Assembly: GCF_025548535.1 (NCBI RefSeq)
Contig: NZ_JAJLQW010000001.1
Span: 992,001 to 1,056,000 of the forward strand
DNA: 64,000 nt
Source: Undibacterium sp. Jales W-56
GTDB taxonomy: Bacteria > Pseudomonadota > Gammaproteobacteria > Burkholderiales > Burkholderiaceae_D
Direction: 5' to 3'
Positions 28,292 to 38,697 of this stretch are shown here, piece after piece. The notes under the pieces are model-generated. The model made no database searches and had not been told where the DNA came from. It saw nothing but the letters and a program-made list of their open reading frames with translations. The translations under genes were made by a program, and so were the position numbers. How positions within the stretch are numbered: the first letter of the stretch is position 1; every line of letters starts with the position of its first letter.

Positions 28292-29830
28292 ATGAGCGAT
28301 AAGCTGATCATATTTGACACTACTTTGCGTGATGGAGAACAGTCTCCCGGCGCTTCCATGACCAAGGATGAAAAAGTCCGTATTGCAAGACAATTGGAGC
28401 GCCTTAGGGTAGATGTGATTGAGGCCGGTTTTGCGGCCGCATCGCAAGGGGATTTTGAAGCAATCCAGGCAATTTCTGCAGCGGTCAGGGAGCCGATTAT
28501 CTGTTCCTTGTCGCGCGCAAACGATAGGGATATTTCTCGTGCGGCGGAAGCTTTGAAGGCAGCGCAAAGAAAGCGGATTCATACCTTCATTGCGACCTCG
28601 CCCTTGCACATGGAGAAGAAGCTGCGTATGACGCCGGACCAGGTGTTTGAGCAGGCGAAACAAGCCGTGCGTTTTGCGCGCCAGTTTACCGATGATGTGG
28701 AATTTAGCCCGGAAGATGGCAGCCGCTCGGATATGGATTTCTTATGCCGCGTCATCGAAGCGGTGATCAGCGAAGGGGCGACCACCATCAATTTTGCCGA
28801 CACGGTCGGCTACGGCGTACCTGGTTTGTACGGCAATATGCTGAAATCTTTGCGCGAGCGTATTCCTAATTCGGATAAGGCAATCTGGTCAGTCCATTGC
28901 CATAACGATCTCGGTATGGCGGTGGCGAATTCGCTTGCCGGCGTGATGATAGGCGGCGCCCGTCAAGTCGAATGCACCATCAATGGCTTGGGTGAGCGCG
29001 CCGGCAATACGGCTCTCGAAGAGATCGTGATGGCAGTGAAAACCCGTCGCGATCATTTCAACCTGGATTTCGGTATCGATACGACGCAGATCGTGGCGAC
29101 GTCCAAGCTGGTATCGCAAATCACCGGTTTCGCGGTGCAGCCGAATAAGGCAGTGGTCGGGGCGAATGCGTTTGCGCATGCTTCCGGCATTCATCAGGAC
29201 GGCATCTTAAAGGCGCGTGATACCTATGAAATCATGCGTGCTGAGGATGTGGGCTGGAGCGCCAACAAGATAGTTCTGGGTAAATTGTCCGGTCGTAACG
29301 CGTTTAAACAGCGTCTCGAAGAGCTGGGCATCAAACTCGAATCGGAAGCGGATATCAACGCAGCATTTACTCGTTTTAAAGAATTGGCCGACCGTAAGTC
29401 TGAAATTTTTGACGAAGACATCATGGCGCTCGTATCAGACGAAGAGCATTCCCATGACAATGAATATTATCGTTTCGTCTCGCTGGCGCAGCATTCCGAA
29501 ACCGGCGAACGGCCGGCGGCAAAAATCGTATTTGCGATCGATTCCAAGGAAGTCACCTGTGACGGTCATGGCAATGGTCCGGTTGATGCCATTGTCAATG
29601 CGATTGAATCGAAAACCCAGAGCGGCTCGGAGTTGCTGCTGTTTTCGGTGAATGCGATTACTACAGGCACACAATCGCAAGGCGAGGTGACCATGCGCCT
29701 GTCCAAGGCTGGGCGTATTGTCAATGGCGTGGGGGCCGATCCGGATATTGTGGTCGCTTCTGCAAAAGCCTATTTATCCGCGTTAAACAAACTGCATTCC
29801 AAGGTAGAAAAGCTGAACCCGCAGATTTAA
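28292..29830 (+). CDS. leuA: 2-isopropylmalate synthase
   Basis: A 512-residue enzyme that joins 2-ketoisovalerate and acetyl-CoA to 2-isopropylmalate, the first committed step of leucine synthesis. The catalytic barrel begins with [16 protein letters not shown] (residues 8-23) and contains the metal motif [14 protein letters not shown] (near 202-215). A C-terminal regulatory domain for leucine feedback follows (about 390-512), with [18 protein letters not shown] precedes its ATG. The gene is preceded by a promoter, a candidate leucine-rich leader peptide and about 145 bases of untranslated sequence. Length is typical of the long-form (LeuA type 1). Confidence 0.96.
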   Translation: MSDKLIIFDTTLRDGEQSPGASMTKDEKVRIARQLERLRVDVIEAGFAAASQGDFEAIQAISAAVREPIICSLSRANDRDISRAAEALKAAQRKRIHTFIATSPLHMEKKLRMTPDQVFEQAKQAVRFARQFTDDVEFSPEDGSRSDMDFLCRVIEAVISEGATTINFADTVGYGVPGLYGNMLKSLRERIPNSDKAIWSVHCHNDLGMAVANSLAGVMIGGARQVECTINGLGERAGNTALEEIVMAVKTRRDHFNLDFGIDTTQIVATSKLVSQITGFAVQPNKAVVGANAFAHASGIHQDGILKARDTYEIMRAEDVGWSANKIVLGKLSGRNAFKQRLEELGIKLESEADINAAFTRFKELADRKSEIFDEDIMALVSDEEHSHDNEYYRFVSLAQHSETGERPAAKIVFAIDSKEVTCDGHGNGPVDAIVNAIESKTQSGSELLLFSVNAITTGTQSQGEVTMRLSKAGRIVNGVGADPDIVVASAKAYLSALNKLHSKVEKLNPQI

Positions 29831-29858
29831 GCGATGGGGTTTTGTCGTTAAGCGTGAC

Positions 29859-29887
29859 TTGGTCGATGGATAAATCTATGCTATAGT
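29859..29887 (+). promoter_or_regulatory. Probable rpsO-pnp promoter
   Basis: A TATAGT -10 box (29882-29887) is 17 bases downstream of a partial -35, TTGGTC (29859-29864). The implied start is near 29894. An 8-base inverted repeat, GCGTGACT and AGTCACGC, brackets the pair. Confidence 0.5.
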
Positions 29888-29970
29888 CACGCGTCTTGCC
29901 ATTTTGGTGAGATTATTGTTGTCACGATGTTAAGGGTTTGTTCTCTTTGCATCGCATGTTAAGGAAAATC

Positions 29971-30240
29971 ATGACTTTCGAAAAAAGTACTAAAGCCGCC
30001 ATCGTTGCGGACAATGCCCGTGGTTTGAACGACACCGGCTCCCCGGAAGTGCAAGTTGCTTTGTTGACTGCACGTATCAATGACTTGAACGGTCACTTCA
30101 AGGCGCACGCTAAAGATCACCACTCACGTCGTGGTTTGATCATGATGGTTAACCGTCGTAAGAGCCTGTTGTCCTACCTGAAGGGCAAAGATTTGAACCG
30201 TTATCGTTCACTGATTGAAAAACTCGGCTTGCGTAAGTAA
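29971..30240 (+). CDS. rpsO: 30S ribosomal protein S15
   Basis: An 89-residue S15, a primary 16S rRNA-binding protein of the small subunit. It reads [19 protein letters not shown], then [14 protein letters not shown] residues ([20 protein letters not shown]) and [12 protein letters not shown] at the end, the usual S15 ending. The ATG at 29971, with AAGGA seven bases before it, was preferred over the upstream TTG at 29938 because the family starts near here. Pnp follows, the rpsO-pnp order common in bacteria. A hairpin terminator lies between them at 30283-30317. In E. coli S15 represses its own translation; no such structure is called here. Confidence 0.96.
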   Translation: MTFEKSTKAAIVADNARGLNDTGSPEVQVALLTARINDLNGHFKAHAKDHHSRRGLIMMVNRRKSLLSYLKGKDLNRYRSLIEKLGLRK

Positions 30241-30282
30241 TTCATTGCTATATATTTATTACATAGCAAAAGTGTTGTAGCA

Positions 30283-30317
30283 GAAAGCCTGCCTCAGTTC
30301 GCTGTCGCAGGCTTTTT
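30283..30317 (+). terminator. Terminator after rpsO
   Basis: A stem AAAGCCTGC/GCAGGCTTT around a loop of about 14 bases and a T-run. It separates rpsO from pnp, as in other species where partial read-through occurs. Confidence 0.85.
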
Positions 30318-30460
30318 GTTGTTTGTAGGGCTGATCAGCGCTTATTTTTCAAGATTATTTTTGGTAGTTGTTGGTGGTAGTAAAGCGAATGAACGATTCG
30401 CTCGCGGTGAGGTGAACGACAGCGCCTGAAAATCTGTCGGCAAAATAGAAAGGACACATT

Positions 30461-32593
30461 GTGTTTAATAAAGTTACGAAAACCTTCCAGTACGGTCAAC
30501 ATCAAGTGACGCTGGAAACAGGCGAGATCGCTCGTCAAGCATCTGGTGCGGTCATGGTATCGATTGAAGATACCGTTGTGTTGGCGACGGTAGTTGCAAA
30601 AAAAGATGCCAAGCCAGGTCAGGATTTCTTCCCATTGACGGTGGATTACCTCGAAAAAACGTATGCTGCCGGTCGTATCCCTGGCGGTTTTTTCAAGCGT
30701 GAAGGGCGTCCGTCTGAAAAAGAAACGCTGACTTCCCGTTTGATCGATCGACCTATCCGCCCTTTGTTTCCAGAGGGCTATCTGAACGAAGTGCAAGTCA
30801 TCGTGCACGTCTTGTCCGTCAATCCTGAAATCGATCCGGATATTGCCGCCATGATCGGCGCGTCTGCTGCGATCTGCGTTTCCGGTATTCCATTCAGCGG
30901 CCCGGTAGGTGCGGCCCGCGTTGGTTATATCGATGGCCAGTACATTTTGAACCCGACAGCCACGCAATTAAAAACATCGGCGATGGATCTGGTGGTTGCC
31001 GGTACTGAGCAAGCTGTCCTGATGGTCGAGTCCGAAGCGCAACAGTTGTCCGAAGAAGTCATGCTGGGCGCGGTTGTCTACGGTCACGAGCAAATGAAGG
31101 CAGTGATTGATGCCATCCACGAATTAGTGCGTGACGGTGGAAAACCTGAAGTCGAATGGGCGCCAGCCGCTAAGAACGAAGCGCTGATCGCTGCGGTGAC
31201 TGCAGTGGCGCAGCCATTGTTGCGCACTGCCTATCAAACAAAAGAAAAGCAAGCGCGTACGCAATTGTTGAAAGACGCTACGACTGCAGTCAATGCGGCT
31301 TTGGCTGAGCAGGCTGCCGCTAAAGGCGAATCCGCTCCGGATTCGTCTGAAGTCGGCAATATCCTGTTCGATCTGGAAGCAAAAATCGTGCGCTCCCAAA
31401 TCCTCGAAGGCGAGCCGCGTATCGATGGCCGCGACACGCGCACTGTGCGTCCTATCTCGATCCGTACCGGCGTGTTGCCGCGTACTCACGGCACTGCCTT
31501 GTTCACCCGTGGCGAGACGCAGGCTTTGGTCATCGCCACTTTGGGTACGGCACGCGACGAGCAAAAAATCGATGCCTTGATGGGCGAGTATTCCGATCGT
31601 TTCATGCTGCATTACAACATGCCTCCGTTCGCTACCGGCGAAACAGGTCGCGTTGGTACGCCTAAGCGTCGTGAAATCGGTCATGGCCGTCTGGCCAAGC
31701 GTGCTCTGCAAGCGGCATTGCCATCGCCGGAAGATTTCAGCTACTCGGTACGTCTGGTGTCTGAAATTACCGAGTCCAACGGATCTTCTTCCATGGCGTC
31801 GGTTTGCGGCGGCTGCCTGGCTCTGCTGGATGCCGGTGTGCCGATGAAGGCGCATGTTGCCGGTATCGCGATGGGCCTGATCAAAGACGGCAATAAATTT
31901 GCGGTCTTGACCGATATCCTGGGCGATGAAGATCACCTCGGCGATATGGACTTCAAAGTGGCGGGTACTGCCGAAGGTATTACAGCGCTGCAAATGGACA
32001 TCAAAATCCAGGGCATCACCAAGGAAATCATGCAAGTCGCTTTGGCGCAAGCAAAAGAAGGCCGTGTGCATATCCTCGCCAAAATGCAAGAAGCCGTGCC
32101 GCATGGCAAAGCCGAATTGTCCGACTTCGCACCACGCCTGATCACCGTTAAAATCAATCCGGAAAAAATCCGTGATGTGATCGGCAAGGGCGGCGCAGTG
32201 ATTCGTGCCTTGACTGAAGAGACAGGGACGCAGATCGATATCAGCGATGAAGGCGTAGTCACTATCGCTTCTGTCGATGCGGCAGCCGGTCAGGAAGCCA
32301 AGCGTCGTATCGAAGAACTGACGGCTGAAGTTGAAGTCGGCAAAGTCTATGACGGCACTGTGCTGAAGTTGCTGGACTTCGGTGCGATCGTGCAGATCAT
32401 GCCGGGTAAAGATGGCTTGCTGCATATCAGCCAGATCGCCAATGAGCGCGTGAATGCGGTTGCTGATTACCTCAAGGAAGGTCAGCAAGTGCGCGTTAAA
32501 GTGCTGGAGACCGACGACCGCGGTCGCTTCAAGTTATCCATGAAGGCGGCAGTCGCTGAAGGTGAACAGCCTCAGCAACAGCAACAACAGTAA
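30461..32593 (+). CDS. pnp: Polyribonucleotide nucleotidyltransferase (PNPase)
   Basis: A 710-residue 3'-to-5' phosphorolytic exoribonuclease. Two RNase PH domains are visible, the first at residues 1-150 ([38 protein letters not shown]) and the second at 310-540 ([33 protein letters not shown]). A KH domain follows near 555 ([16 protein letters not shown]) and an S1 domain near 620 ([20 protein letters not shown]), with a glutamine-rich tail. The start is GTG, with GAAAGGA seven bases earlier. A strong terminator follows after 31 bases. The long antisense frame inside it is not a gene. Confidence 0.97.
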   Translation: MFNKVTKTFQYGQHQVTLETGEIARQASGAVMVSIEDTVVLATVVAKKDAKPGQDFFPLTVDYLEKTYAAGRIPGGFFKREGRPSEKETLTSRLIDRPIRPLFPEGYLNEVQVIVHVLSVNPEIDPDIAAMIGASAAICVSGIPFSGPVGAARVGYIDGQYILNPTATQLKTSAMDLVVAGTEQAVLMVESEAQQLSEEVMLGAVVYGHEQMKAVIDAIHELVRDGGKPEVEWAPAAKNEALIAAVTAVAQPLLRTAYQTKEKQARTQLLKDATTAVNAALAEQAAAKGESAPDSSEVGNILFDLEAKIVRSQILEGEPRIDGRDTRTVRPISIRTGVLPRTHGTALFTRGETQALVIATLGTARDEQKIDALMGEYSDRFMLHYNMPPFATGETGRVGTPKRREIGHGRLAKRALQAALPSPEDFSYSVRLVSEITESNGSSSMASVCGGCLALLDAGVPMKAHVAGIAMGLIKDGNKFAVLTDILGDEDHLGDMDFKVAGTAEGITALQMDIKIQGITKEIMQVALAQAKEGRVHILAKMQEAVPHGKAELSDFAPRLITVKINPEKIRDVIGKGGAVIRALTEETGTQIDISDEGVVTIASVDAAAGQEAKRRIEELTAEVEVGKVYDGTVLKLLDFGAIVQIMPGKDGLLHISQIANERVNAVADYLKEGQQVRVKVLETDDRGRFKLSMKAAVAEGEQPQQQQQQ

Positions 32594-32623
32594 GTAAATA
32601 TAGTCAAATCCGTTTGACTGCCC

Positions 32624-32654
32624 AAAAGCCTGTGTGAAAACGCAGGCTTTTTTT
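32624..32654 (+). terminator. Terminator after pnp
   Basis: AAAAGCCTG stem with CAGGCTTTT and a T-run; its stem closely resembles the rpsO terminator. Confidence 0.88.
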
Positions 32655-32695
32655 ATCGGCATACAATAAGCATTTTCCCTGCAAATGGAGTAGCA

Positions 32696-33682
32696 ATGCG
32701 CGCAATTGAAATCACTCAATATGGCAAGCCGGAAGTATTGCAATTATGTGAAAGACCTGTTCCGCAGGCGGAGGCGGGTGAGGTCCTGATCCGTGTGCAG
32801 GCGGCAGGCGTCAATCGCCCCGATGTGCTGCAGCGCCTTGGGCATTATCCGGTGCCTGCCGGGGCTTCCGATTTGCCCGGCCTGGAGGTGGCGGGTGAAA
32901 TTGTGGGTGGCGATTTGCAGGGATCAGGTTTTGTTAAGGGCGATAAGGTGTGCGCTCTGGTGCAGGGCGGCGGCTATGCGGAATACTGCGTCGCCCCGGC
33001 TTTGCAGTGCTTGCCGATGCCTGTTGGGCTGAGTGCGCTTGAAGCGGCCTCTTTGCCTGAAACCTATTTTACGGTGTGGAGCAATGTGTTTGATCGTGCG
33101 CGACTCAGCGTCGGTGAGAGCTTGCTGGTGCAGGGCGGCACCTCCGGCATTGGCGTGACAGCCATACAAATGGCGGTTGCATTGGGGCATCGAGTATTCG
33201 CCACGGCAGGTTCCGACGACAAGTGCAGGGCGACAGAACGGCTTGGGGCCGAGAAGGCGATTAACTATCGCACCGAAGATTTCGTCGAGATAGTGAAGTC
33301 GTTGACTGCAGGTCGTGGCGTGGATGTGATTCTGGATATGGTGGCGGGAGATTACATTCCGCGTGAGATTAATTGCCTTGCCGATGATGGGCGGCTGGCG
33401 ATTATCGCCTTGCTCGGCGGCGCTAAAGCGGAAGTGGATCTGGCGCAGGTGTTGCGGCGCCGCTTAAGCATCAGCGGGGCCACTTTGCGGCCACGTTCTG
33501 TTGAGTTCAAAGGCGCCATTGCAAGGAATTTGCGGGAAAAAATCTGGCCTTTACTGGAATCTGGTCAAATTAAGCCTGTGATTTATCAGGTTTTTCCTCT
33601 GGCTGATGCGGCACGGGCACATGCTCTGATGGAAAGCAGTTCGCACGTCGGAAAAATTATGCTGCAAGTTTCGGACATTTGA
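32696..33682 (+). CDS. NAD(P)H-quinone oxidoreductase, zeta-crystallin/PIG3 type
   Basis: A 328-residue medium-chain dehydrogenase of the quinone oxidoreductase (PIG3-like) branch. No zinc-binding cysteines are seen. Family features are VNRPDVLQRLGHYPVP (residues 40-55), PGLEVAGEIV, the NADPH fold LLVQGGTSGIGVTAIQMAVA (about 142-161) and the C-terminal ADAARAHALMESSSHVGKI. The enzyme reduces quinones by one or two electrons with NADPH; the natural substrate is open. It lies alone between the pnp terminator and the tpiA promoter, on the same strand. Its start at 32696 is the first ATG, but no strong ribosome site is visible (GGAG at 32685). Confidence 0.88.
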   Translation: MRAIEITQYGKPEVLQLCERPVPQAEAGEVLIRVQAAGVNRPDVLQRLGHYPVPAGASDLPGLEVAGEIVGGDLQGSGFVKGDKVCALVQGGGYAEYCVAPALQCLPMPVGLSALEAASLPETYFTVWSNVFDRARLSVGESLLVQGGTSGIGVTAIQMAVALGHRVFATAGSDDKCRATERLGAEKAINYRTEDFVEIVKSLTAGRGVDVILDMVAGDYIPREINCLADDGRLAIIALLGGAKAEVDLAQVLRRRLSISGATLRPRSVEFKGAIARNLREKIWPLLESGQIKPVIYQVFPLADAARAHALMESSSHVGKIMLQVSDI

Positions 33683-33882
33683 TGCGTCCCATTGAGAAAA
33701 ATACGATACTCCCCTATTTTTCATGTGAAATGGCCGTAGTCGGCAAAATTATCAAGCGGTTTGAAAAAATACTGGTGAGTAGTATCTGTCGGAATGATTT
33801 TCCGCACCACTGCATCAACGCCTGAAAAATGCAGTTTGCCTGAAGATTTTATTCGGACACCGTTGTTTGTCTCTGTGCAGGT

Positions 33883-33911
33883 TTGCCCCTTGTGCAGAGA
33901 AGGGCTACAAT
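33883..33911 (+). promoter_or_regulatory. tpiA promoter
   Basis: TTGCCC (33883-33888), 17 bases, TACAAT (33906-33911). The implied start, about 33918, lies 22 bases before the tpiA ATG. The gap before this (33683-33882) holds no gene I can support. Confidence 0.7.
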
Positions 33912-33939
33912 AGACGGTTTATTAAATTTTTGGGCTGCT

Positions 33940-34689
33940 ATGCGACGTAAATTGATTGCTGGTAACTGGAAAATGAATGGCAGTTTTGCTTCAAATGAAG
34001 CGCTGTTGTCGGATTTGCGGGCCGGTCTTGGTTCTGATGTGGCTTGCGAGGTGCTGGTTTGTGCGCCTGCGCCGTACCTGATGCAGTGTGCAGACTTATT
34101 GTCGGATAGTGATATTGCCTGGGGTGCGCAGGATGTTTCTGTGCATATTTCCGGGGCCTATACCGGTGAAGTGTCTGCCGCCATGCTGGCAGATTGTTCC
34201 TGTTCTTACGTGATTATCGGCCATTCGGAACGCCGTGCTTATCATGGGGAGTTGAATGAGCTGGTAGCGCAAAAAACTTTGCGGGCGCTCGCGTCGGGAT
34301 TGAAGCCTATCGTCTGCGTGGGTGAGACCCTGGAGCAGCGGGAGTCGGGGCTAACCAATGCCGTGGTGCGCGCGCAATTGCAAGCCGTGTTGGATGTAAT
34401 TGAGGCCGATGCGCTGGCTGATCTGGTGGTGGCGTATGAGCCGGTCTGGGCGATAGGGACTGGCAAGACGGCAACGCCGCAGATGGCGCAAGAAGTGCAT
34501 GCCGTATTGCGTCAGCAGTTGGCTTTGAAAAATGTGACGTCGGCCGCGAATGTGCGGATTTTGTATGGCGGCAGTATGAAGCCCGATAATGCGCAAGAAT
34601 TATTGGCGATGCCTGATATCGATGGCGGTTTGATCGGTGGCGCGGCCTTGAAGGCGGCGGATTTTCTGGCAATTGTTCGCGCAGCTTGA
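33940..34689 (+). CDS. tpiA: Triosephosphate isomerase
   Basis: A 249-residue glycolytic enzyme that interconverts dihydroxyacetone phosphate and glyceraldehyde 3-phosphate. It begins [14 protein letters not shown], the usual TIM start with lysine 11; histidine 95 lies in IIGHSERR and the catalytic glutamate 167 in [16 protein letters not shown]. The C-terminal phosphate-binding loops read [12 protein letters not shown] and GGLIGGAAL. The upstream frame from 33883 is discarded because 33940 matches the family start and follows the promoter. The order tpiA-secG-tRNA-Leu-nuo is shared with many betaproteobacteria. Confidence 0.97.
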   Translation: MRRKLIAGNWKMNGSFASNEALLSDLRAGLGSDVACEVLVCAPAPYLMQCADLLSDSDIAWGAQDVSVHISGAYTGEVSAAMLADCSCSYVIIGHSERRAYHGELNELVAQKTLRALASGLKPIVCVGETLEQRESGLTNAVVRAQLQAVLDVIEADALADLVVAYEPVWAIGTGKTATPQMAQEVHAVLRQQLALKNVTSAANVRILYGGSMKPDNAQELLAMPDIDGGLIGGAALKAADFLAIVRAA

Positions 34690-34774
34690 TTGCAGGTGCT
34701 TTGCAGGTAGTGATGAATCGGTAGTCTTGCCGGTTTATATTCGGTTTTAAAATTATTTAATCTAGGTGTTTTGA

Positions 34775-35155
34775 ATGCATACTTTGTTTACGGTGGTCGT
34801 GGTTATTCAGGTCTTGTCTGCGCTGGCAATTATTGGCCTTGTCCTTTTGCAGCATGGTAAAGGTGCGGACATGGGCGCCTCATTCGGTTCCGGTGCCTCC
34901 GGCAGTTTGTTCGGCGCGACCGGTTCGTCCAATTTTTTATCCAAATCAACCGGCCTTGCTGCGGCAGTGTTTTTTGGCGCGACCCTGGCCCTGGCATTCA
35001 TAGGCGGCAATCGCACCAGCACTGGCGGCGTGCTGGATAATTTGCCGGCGGCAGCGAAAGTGGTGCCGGCATCAGCGTCGGCAGCGGCGGTTTCCGCCAG
35101 TTCTGCCGCTGCTCCTGCGAGTGCGGCTGGCCAGGCTAATCAAATTCCTAAGTAA
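34775..35155 (+). CDS. secG: Preprotein translocase subunit SecG
   Basis: A 126-residue SecG, part of the SecYEG inner-membrane channel. Two hydrophobic helices flank the conserved segment LLQHGKGADMGASFGSGAS (about residues 27-45), and FLSKSTGLAAAVFFG follows. The last 45 residues form an alanine-rich, low-complexity tail (PASAAGQANQIPK at the end), longer than in E. coli SecG. It is 85 bases after tpiA and 85 bases before the tRNA-Leu gene. Its promoter is probably that of tpiA or lies in the tpiA-secG gap, where I do not see a strong one. Confidence 0.94.
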   Translation: MHTLFTVVVVIQVLSALAIIGLVLLQHGKGADMGASFGSGASGSLFGATGSSNFLSKSTGLAAAVFFGATLALAFIGGNRTSTGGVLDNLPAAAKVVPASASAAAVSASSAAAPASAAGQANQIPK

Positions 35156-35200
35156 AACGGTTTTGCTCTGCAAAAAACATTGAATGCCTGCAATTGTGCG

Positions 35201-35229
35201 TTGAACAATCGCGCCAGACATAGTAGAAT
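35201..35229 (+). promoter_or_regulatory. tRNA-Leu promoter
   Basis: TTGAAC (35201-35206), 17 bases, TAGAAT (35224-35229), 11 bases before the tRNA. It could also feed the nuo operon through read-through. Confidence 0.72.
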
Positions 35230-35240
35230 GCTGGGCTTAA

Positions 35241-35325
35241 GCCGACGTGGTGAAATTGGTAGACACGCTATCTTGAGGGGGTAGTGGCGAAAGCTGTACG
35301 AGTTCGAGTCTCGTCGTCGGCACCA
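35241..35325 (+). tRNA. tRNA-Leu (GAG)
   Basis: An 85-base class II tRNA with encoded CCA. The acceptor stem pairs GCCGACG with CGTCGGC; the D arm reads TGGTGAAATTGGTAGACA; the anticodon stem CTATC/GGTAG encloses the loop TTGAGGG, anticodon GAG for leucine. A variable arm and the T arm (GAGTTCGAGTC) follow. Confidence 0.95.
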
Positions 35326-35436
35326 AAAAATACGGTCAGTTTTCTTTGCTGATCTGGTCGGGAAAGTGATGGTAATGCTTTCCTCGCTTTTAGAGTGAAT
35401 CACTTCAATGTGGCGTTCAAATACAGGTAGCCTAAC

Positions 35437-35796
35437 GTGAACCTCGAAAATTATTTCCCTGTTCTTCTCTTCATTCTGGTGGGTATTGCGGTTGGTGTAG
35501 TGCCGCAGATCCTGGGGCGCATTCTTGCCCCATTTAAGCCGGACAGTCAAAAGACATCTCCATACGAATGCGGCTTTGAAGCCTTCGAAGATGCGCGTAT
35601 GAAATTTGATGTGCGTTATTACCTCGTCGCGATCCTGTTTATTCTGTTTGATCTTGAAACGGCTTTCTTTTTTCCGTGGGGCGTAGCGATGCGCGACCTG
35701 GGTTGGTCGGGTTTTTTGATCATGCTGGGTTTTATCCTGGAATTTGCGATCGGTTTTTGGTACATCTGGAAAAAGGGCGCCCTGGATTGGGAGTAA
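35437..35796 (+). CDS. nuoA: NADH-quinone oxidoreductase subunit A
   Basis: A 119-residue membrane subunit with three helices, from the membrane arm near the quinone site. The loop carries [20 protein letters not shown] (about residues 43-62), the conserved NuoA signature, and the rest reads [20 protein letters not shown]. The start is GTG at 35437. It opens the 14-gene complex I operon about 110 bases after tRNA-Leu. The complex oxidises NADH and pumps protons; the electron-rich catabolism in this window would feed it. Confidence 0.96.
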   Translation: MNLENYFPVLLFILVGIAVGVVPQILGRILAPFKPDSQKTSPYECGFEAFEDARMKFDVRYYLVAILFILFDLETAFFFPWGVAMRDLGWSGFLIMLGFILEFAIGFWYIWKKGALDWE

Positions 35797-35802
35797 GCGA
35801 TT

Positions 35803-36279
35803 ATGGCAATTGAAGGTGTATTGAGCGAAGGTTTCGTTACGACGACAGCCGATAAGCTGATTAACTGGACCCGTACAGGTTCGATGTGGCCAATGACATT
35901 TGGCCTCGCCTGTTGCGCGGTAGAGATGATGCATGCCGGTGCTTCTCGTTACGATCTGGATCGTTTCGGTGTGGTGTTTCGTCCATCGCCGCGTCAGTCC
36001 GATGTGATGATAGTCGCCGGGACTCTGTGCAACAAAATGGCGCCTGCTTTGCGCAAGGTGTACGACCAGATGGCAGAGCCGCGCTGGGTTATTTCTATGG
36101 GTTCTTGCGCCAACGGCGGTGGTTACTATCACTACTCGTATTCTGTGGTGCGCGGCTGTGATCGTATTGTGCCCGTCGATATTTATGTGCCTGGTTGTCC
36201 GCCGACTGCAGAGGCGCTGCTGTACGGCATCATACAGTTGCAAAACAAGATCAAACGTACCAATACGATTGCGCGCTGA
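35803..36279 (+). CDS. nuoB: NADH-quinone oxidoreductase subunit B
   Basis: A 158-residue subunit that holds cluster N2, the last iron-sulfur centre before quinone. Paired cysteines are seen in [10 protein letters not shown] (near residues 36-45), then [15 protein letters not shown] (about 100) and [14 protein letters not shown] (about 132). The N-terminus is short and without a helix, as expected for a peripheral-arm subunit. It begins six bases after nuoA. Length and motifs are normal. Confidence 0.97.
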   Translation: MAIEGVLSEGFVTTTADKLINWTRTGSMWPMTFGLACCAVEMMHAGASRYDLDRFGVVFRPSPRQSDVMIVAGTLCNKMAPALRKVYDQMAEPRWVISMGSCANGGGYYHYSYSVVRGCDRIVPVDIYVPGCPPTAEALLYGIIQLQNKIKRTNTIAR

Positions 36280-36318
36280 TCTGTTCAGTCCAAGCGAATT
36301 TAGGGCAGCACTTACACT

Positions 36319-36915
36319 ATGACTACAAAATTAGAAATCCTCGAGGTAGCGGTAAAAGAGGTCTTGGGTGATCGATTGTTGCAATCCACTGTGGCCTTGG
36401 GCGAGTTGACCATTGTGGTCGCGCCGGCAGTGTATTTGCAGGCAATGCGCGATCTGCGTGACCATCCTTCTACTTCCTTTGAAGAGTTGATAGATTTGTG
36501 TGGCGTGGATTACTCGACTTACGGCGACGGTATCTGGGATGGCGCTCGCTTTGCGGCGGTGTCGCACTTGCTGTCGATTCAGCATAACTGGCGTTTGCGT
36601 GTCAGGGTCTTTGCGGCAGATGACGACATGCCGATCTTGCCTTCAGTGATTGATATCTGGAACGCGGCGAATTGGTATGAGCGCGAAGCTTTTGACTTCT
36701 TCGGTATTTTATTTGACGGACACAATGATTTGCGCCGTATTTTGACTGACTATGGTTTCATCGGTCATCCCTTCCGTAAAGATTTCCCTGTCTCTGGCTA
36801 TGTCGAGATGCGCTATGACCCTGAGCAAAAGCGCGTGGTGTATCAGCCGGTAACGATAGATCCGCGTGAGAATGTACCGCGTATCATTCGTGAAGAGCAT
36901 TACGGAGTGAAATAA
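36319..36915 (+). CDS. nuoC: NADH-quinone oxidoreductase subunit C
   Basis: A 198-residue 30-kDa subunit of the peripheral arm. It ends in the typical [39 protein letters not shown] and [13 protein letters not shown] sections, and its family core begins with [14 protein letters not shown]. It binds NuoB and NuoD and has no cofactor. The nuoC stop and the nuoD start share a base (TAATG at 36913), which means coupled translation. In enterobacteria NuoC and NuoD are fused; here they are separate. Confidence 0.96.
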   Translation: MTTKLEILEVAVKEVLGDRLLQSTVALGELTIVVAPAVYLQAMRDLRDHPSTSFEELIDLCGVDYSTYGDGIWDGARFAAVSHLLSIQHNWRLRVRVFAADDDMPILPSVIDIWNAANWYEREAFDFFGILFDGHNDLRRILTDYGFIGHPFRKDFPVSGYVEMRYDPEQKRVVYQPVTIDPRENVPRIIREEHYGVK

Positions 36916-38168
36916 TGGCTGAAATTAAAAATTACACATTGAACTTTGGCCCTCAGCATCCTGCGGCGCATGGCGTTTTGCGTCTGGTGCTGGAGCTGGA
37001 CGGTGAAGTGATTCAGCGTGCCGATCCGCACATTGGCTTATTGCATCGTGCAACTGAAAAATTGGCAGAACAAAAAACTTTCCTGCAATCGGTTCCCTAC
37101 ATGGATCGGCTCGATTATGTGTCGATGATGGCCAACGAGCACGCCTACGTCATGGCGATCGAAAAAATGCTCGATCTGGAAGTGCCCTTGCGTGCGCAAT
37201 ATATTCGTGTGATGTTCGACGAGATCACCCGTATCCTGAATCATTTGCTGTGGATAGGCGCGCATGCACTGGACGTCGGTGCGATGGCGGTGTTTTTGTA
37301 TGCCTTCCGCGAGCGCGAAGATTTGATGGACTGCTATGAAGCGGTCTCCGGTGCGCGCTTGCATGCTGCTTACTATCGTCCGGGTGGCGTGTATCGCGAT
37401 TTGCCAGAACAAATGCCGAAGTTTACGACTTCGCAACTGAAGAACGATAAGGCAATGCGTGCCTTGAATGAAAATCGCCAGGGTTCTCTGCTCGATTTCA
37501 TCGAAGACTTCACGAATCGTTTTCCAACCTATGTGGACGAATACGAGACTTTGTTGACGGATAATCGTATCTGGAAGCAACGTCTGGTTGGTATTGGCGT
37601 GGTTTCTCCCGAGCGTGCTAAGGCGATGGGTTTTACCGGCCCAATGTTGCGCGGTTCCGGCATTGAATGGGACCTGCGTAAAAAACAACCTTACGAAGTT
37701 TACGATTTGCTGGATTTCGATATCCCCGTCGGCGTCAACGGCGATAGTTATGATCGTTATCTGGTGCGTGTCGAAGAGATGCGTCAATCGAATCGTATTA
37801 TCAAGCAATGCGTGGAATGGTTGCGTAACAATGCTGGTCCGGTGATCACGACGAATCATAAAGTCGCACCGCCTTCACGCGTAAACATGAAGTCGAATAT
37901 GGAAGAGTTGATCCATCACTTCAAATTGTTTACCGAGGGTTTCCATGTGCCTGCCGGCGAAGCGTATGCCGCGGTTGAGCATCCTAAAGGGGAGTTCGGT
38001 ATTTACCTGATATCCGATGGCGCGAACAAGCCTTATCGTCTGAAAATTCGCGCGCCCGGATTCGCCCATTTGCAGGGTTTGGATGAAATGGCAAAAGGTC
38101 ACATGATTGCCGATGCGGTGACGATTATCGGTACGCAAGATATTGTGTTTGGTGAGATTGACCGCTAG
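36915..38168 (+). CDS. nuoD: NADH-quinone oxidoreductase subunit D
   Basis: A 417-residue 49-kDa subunit that forms the quinone pocket with NuoB. It starts with [19 protein letters not shown], whose HPAAHG motif (about residues 15-20) includes the quinone-binding histidine. Then [33 protein letters not shown] and, near the end, [16 protein letters not shown]. All are standard for the family. Overlap with nuoC shows coupling. The reverse-strand frame inside it is not a gene. Its hydrogenase-like fold carries no metal site. Confidence 0.97.
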   Translation: MAEIKNYTLNFGPQHPAAHGVLRLVLELDGEVIQRADPHIGLLHRATEKLAEQKTFLQSVPYMDRLDYVSMMANEHAYVMAIEKMLDLEVPLRAQYIRVMFDEITRILNHLLWIGAHALDVGAMAVFLYAFREREDLMDCYEAVSGARLHAAYYRPGGVYRDLPEQMPKFTTSQLKNDKAMRALNENRQGSLLDFIEDFTNRFPTYVDEYETLLTDNRIWKQRLVGIGVVSPERAKAMGFTGPMLRGSGIEWDLRKKQPYEVYDLLDFDIPVGVNGDSYDRYLVRVEEMRQSNRIIKQCVEWLRNNAGPVITTNHKVAPPSRVNMKSNMEELIHHFKLFTEGFHVPAGEAYAAVEHPKGEFGIYLISDGANKPYRLKIRAPGFAHLQGLDEMAKGHMIADAVTIIGTQDIVFGEIDR

Positions 38169-38208
38169 ATTGTTTAATCAAGGCGCGTCAACAATAGAGG
38201 CAAAAGCT

Positions 38209-38697
38209 ATGGTGTTATCAGAGCAGGCATTTAAAAAAATTGATCGTGAACTGGCAAAGTTCCCGGCCGATCAGCGCCAGTCCGCCGTGATGGCTGCGCT
38301 GGCGATTGCGCAGGATGAAACCGGTTGGGTATCGCCGGAAGTGATGCAGACTTTGGCTGATTACATCGGTATGCCAGCGGTCGCGGTACAGGAAGTTGCG
38401 ACTTTCTACAATATGTACAACACCAAGCCAGTTGGTAAGTTCAAAATTTCGGTTTGCACTAATTTGCCTTGCGCCTTGTCTGGCGGTGAGCGCGCGGCAC
38501 ATCATCTGAAAGCAAAATTAGGCCTTGATTATAAAGATACCAGTCCTGACGGTTTGTTTACCCTGGTTGAAGGCGAATGCATGGGAGCTTGCGGTGATGC
38601 CCCGGTGATGCTGGTGAATAACAAGCGCATGTGCAGCTTTATGTCGAATGACAAAATCGACTCGCTGGTAACAGAACTCACAGAGGCGGGCAAATAA
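38209..38697 (+). CDS. nuoE: NADH-quinone oxidoreductase subunit E
   Basis: A 162-residue 24-kDa subunit with the [2Fe-2S] cluster N1a. Cysteines are seen in [13 protein letters not shown] (near residues 83-95) and in [13 protein letters not shown] (about 124-136). The start at 38209 was chosen since AGAGG precedes it by nine bases; the longer frame from 38143 would overlap nuoD and adds residues not typical of the family. It ends with TAATG shared with nuoF. It passes no main-chain electrons but tunes the NADH site. Confidence 0.95.
   Translation: MVLSEQAFKKIDRELAKFPADQRQSAVMAALAIAQDETGWVSPEVMQTLADYIGMPAVAVQEVATFYNMYNTKPVGKFKISVCTNLPCALSGGERAAHHLKAKLGLDYKDTSPDGLFTLVEGECMGACGDAPVMLVNNKRMCSFMSNDKIDSLVTELTEAGK

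Noticed and set aside
31124..32488. Long 454-codon open frame antisense to pnp
   Set aside because: It lies wholly inside pnp on the other strand, has no family features and arises from codon bias of the real gene.
35140..36243. 367-codon minus-strand frame across tRNA-Leu, nuoA and nuoB
   Set aside because: It crosses a tRNA gene and two conserved complex I genes, and its translation resembles no protein.
38143..38208. Upstream start for nuoE
   Set aside because: It would overlap nuoD; AGAGG and the family start support 38209.
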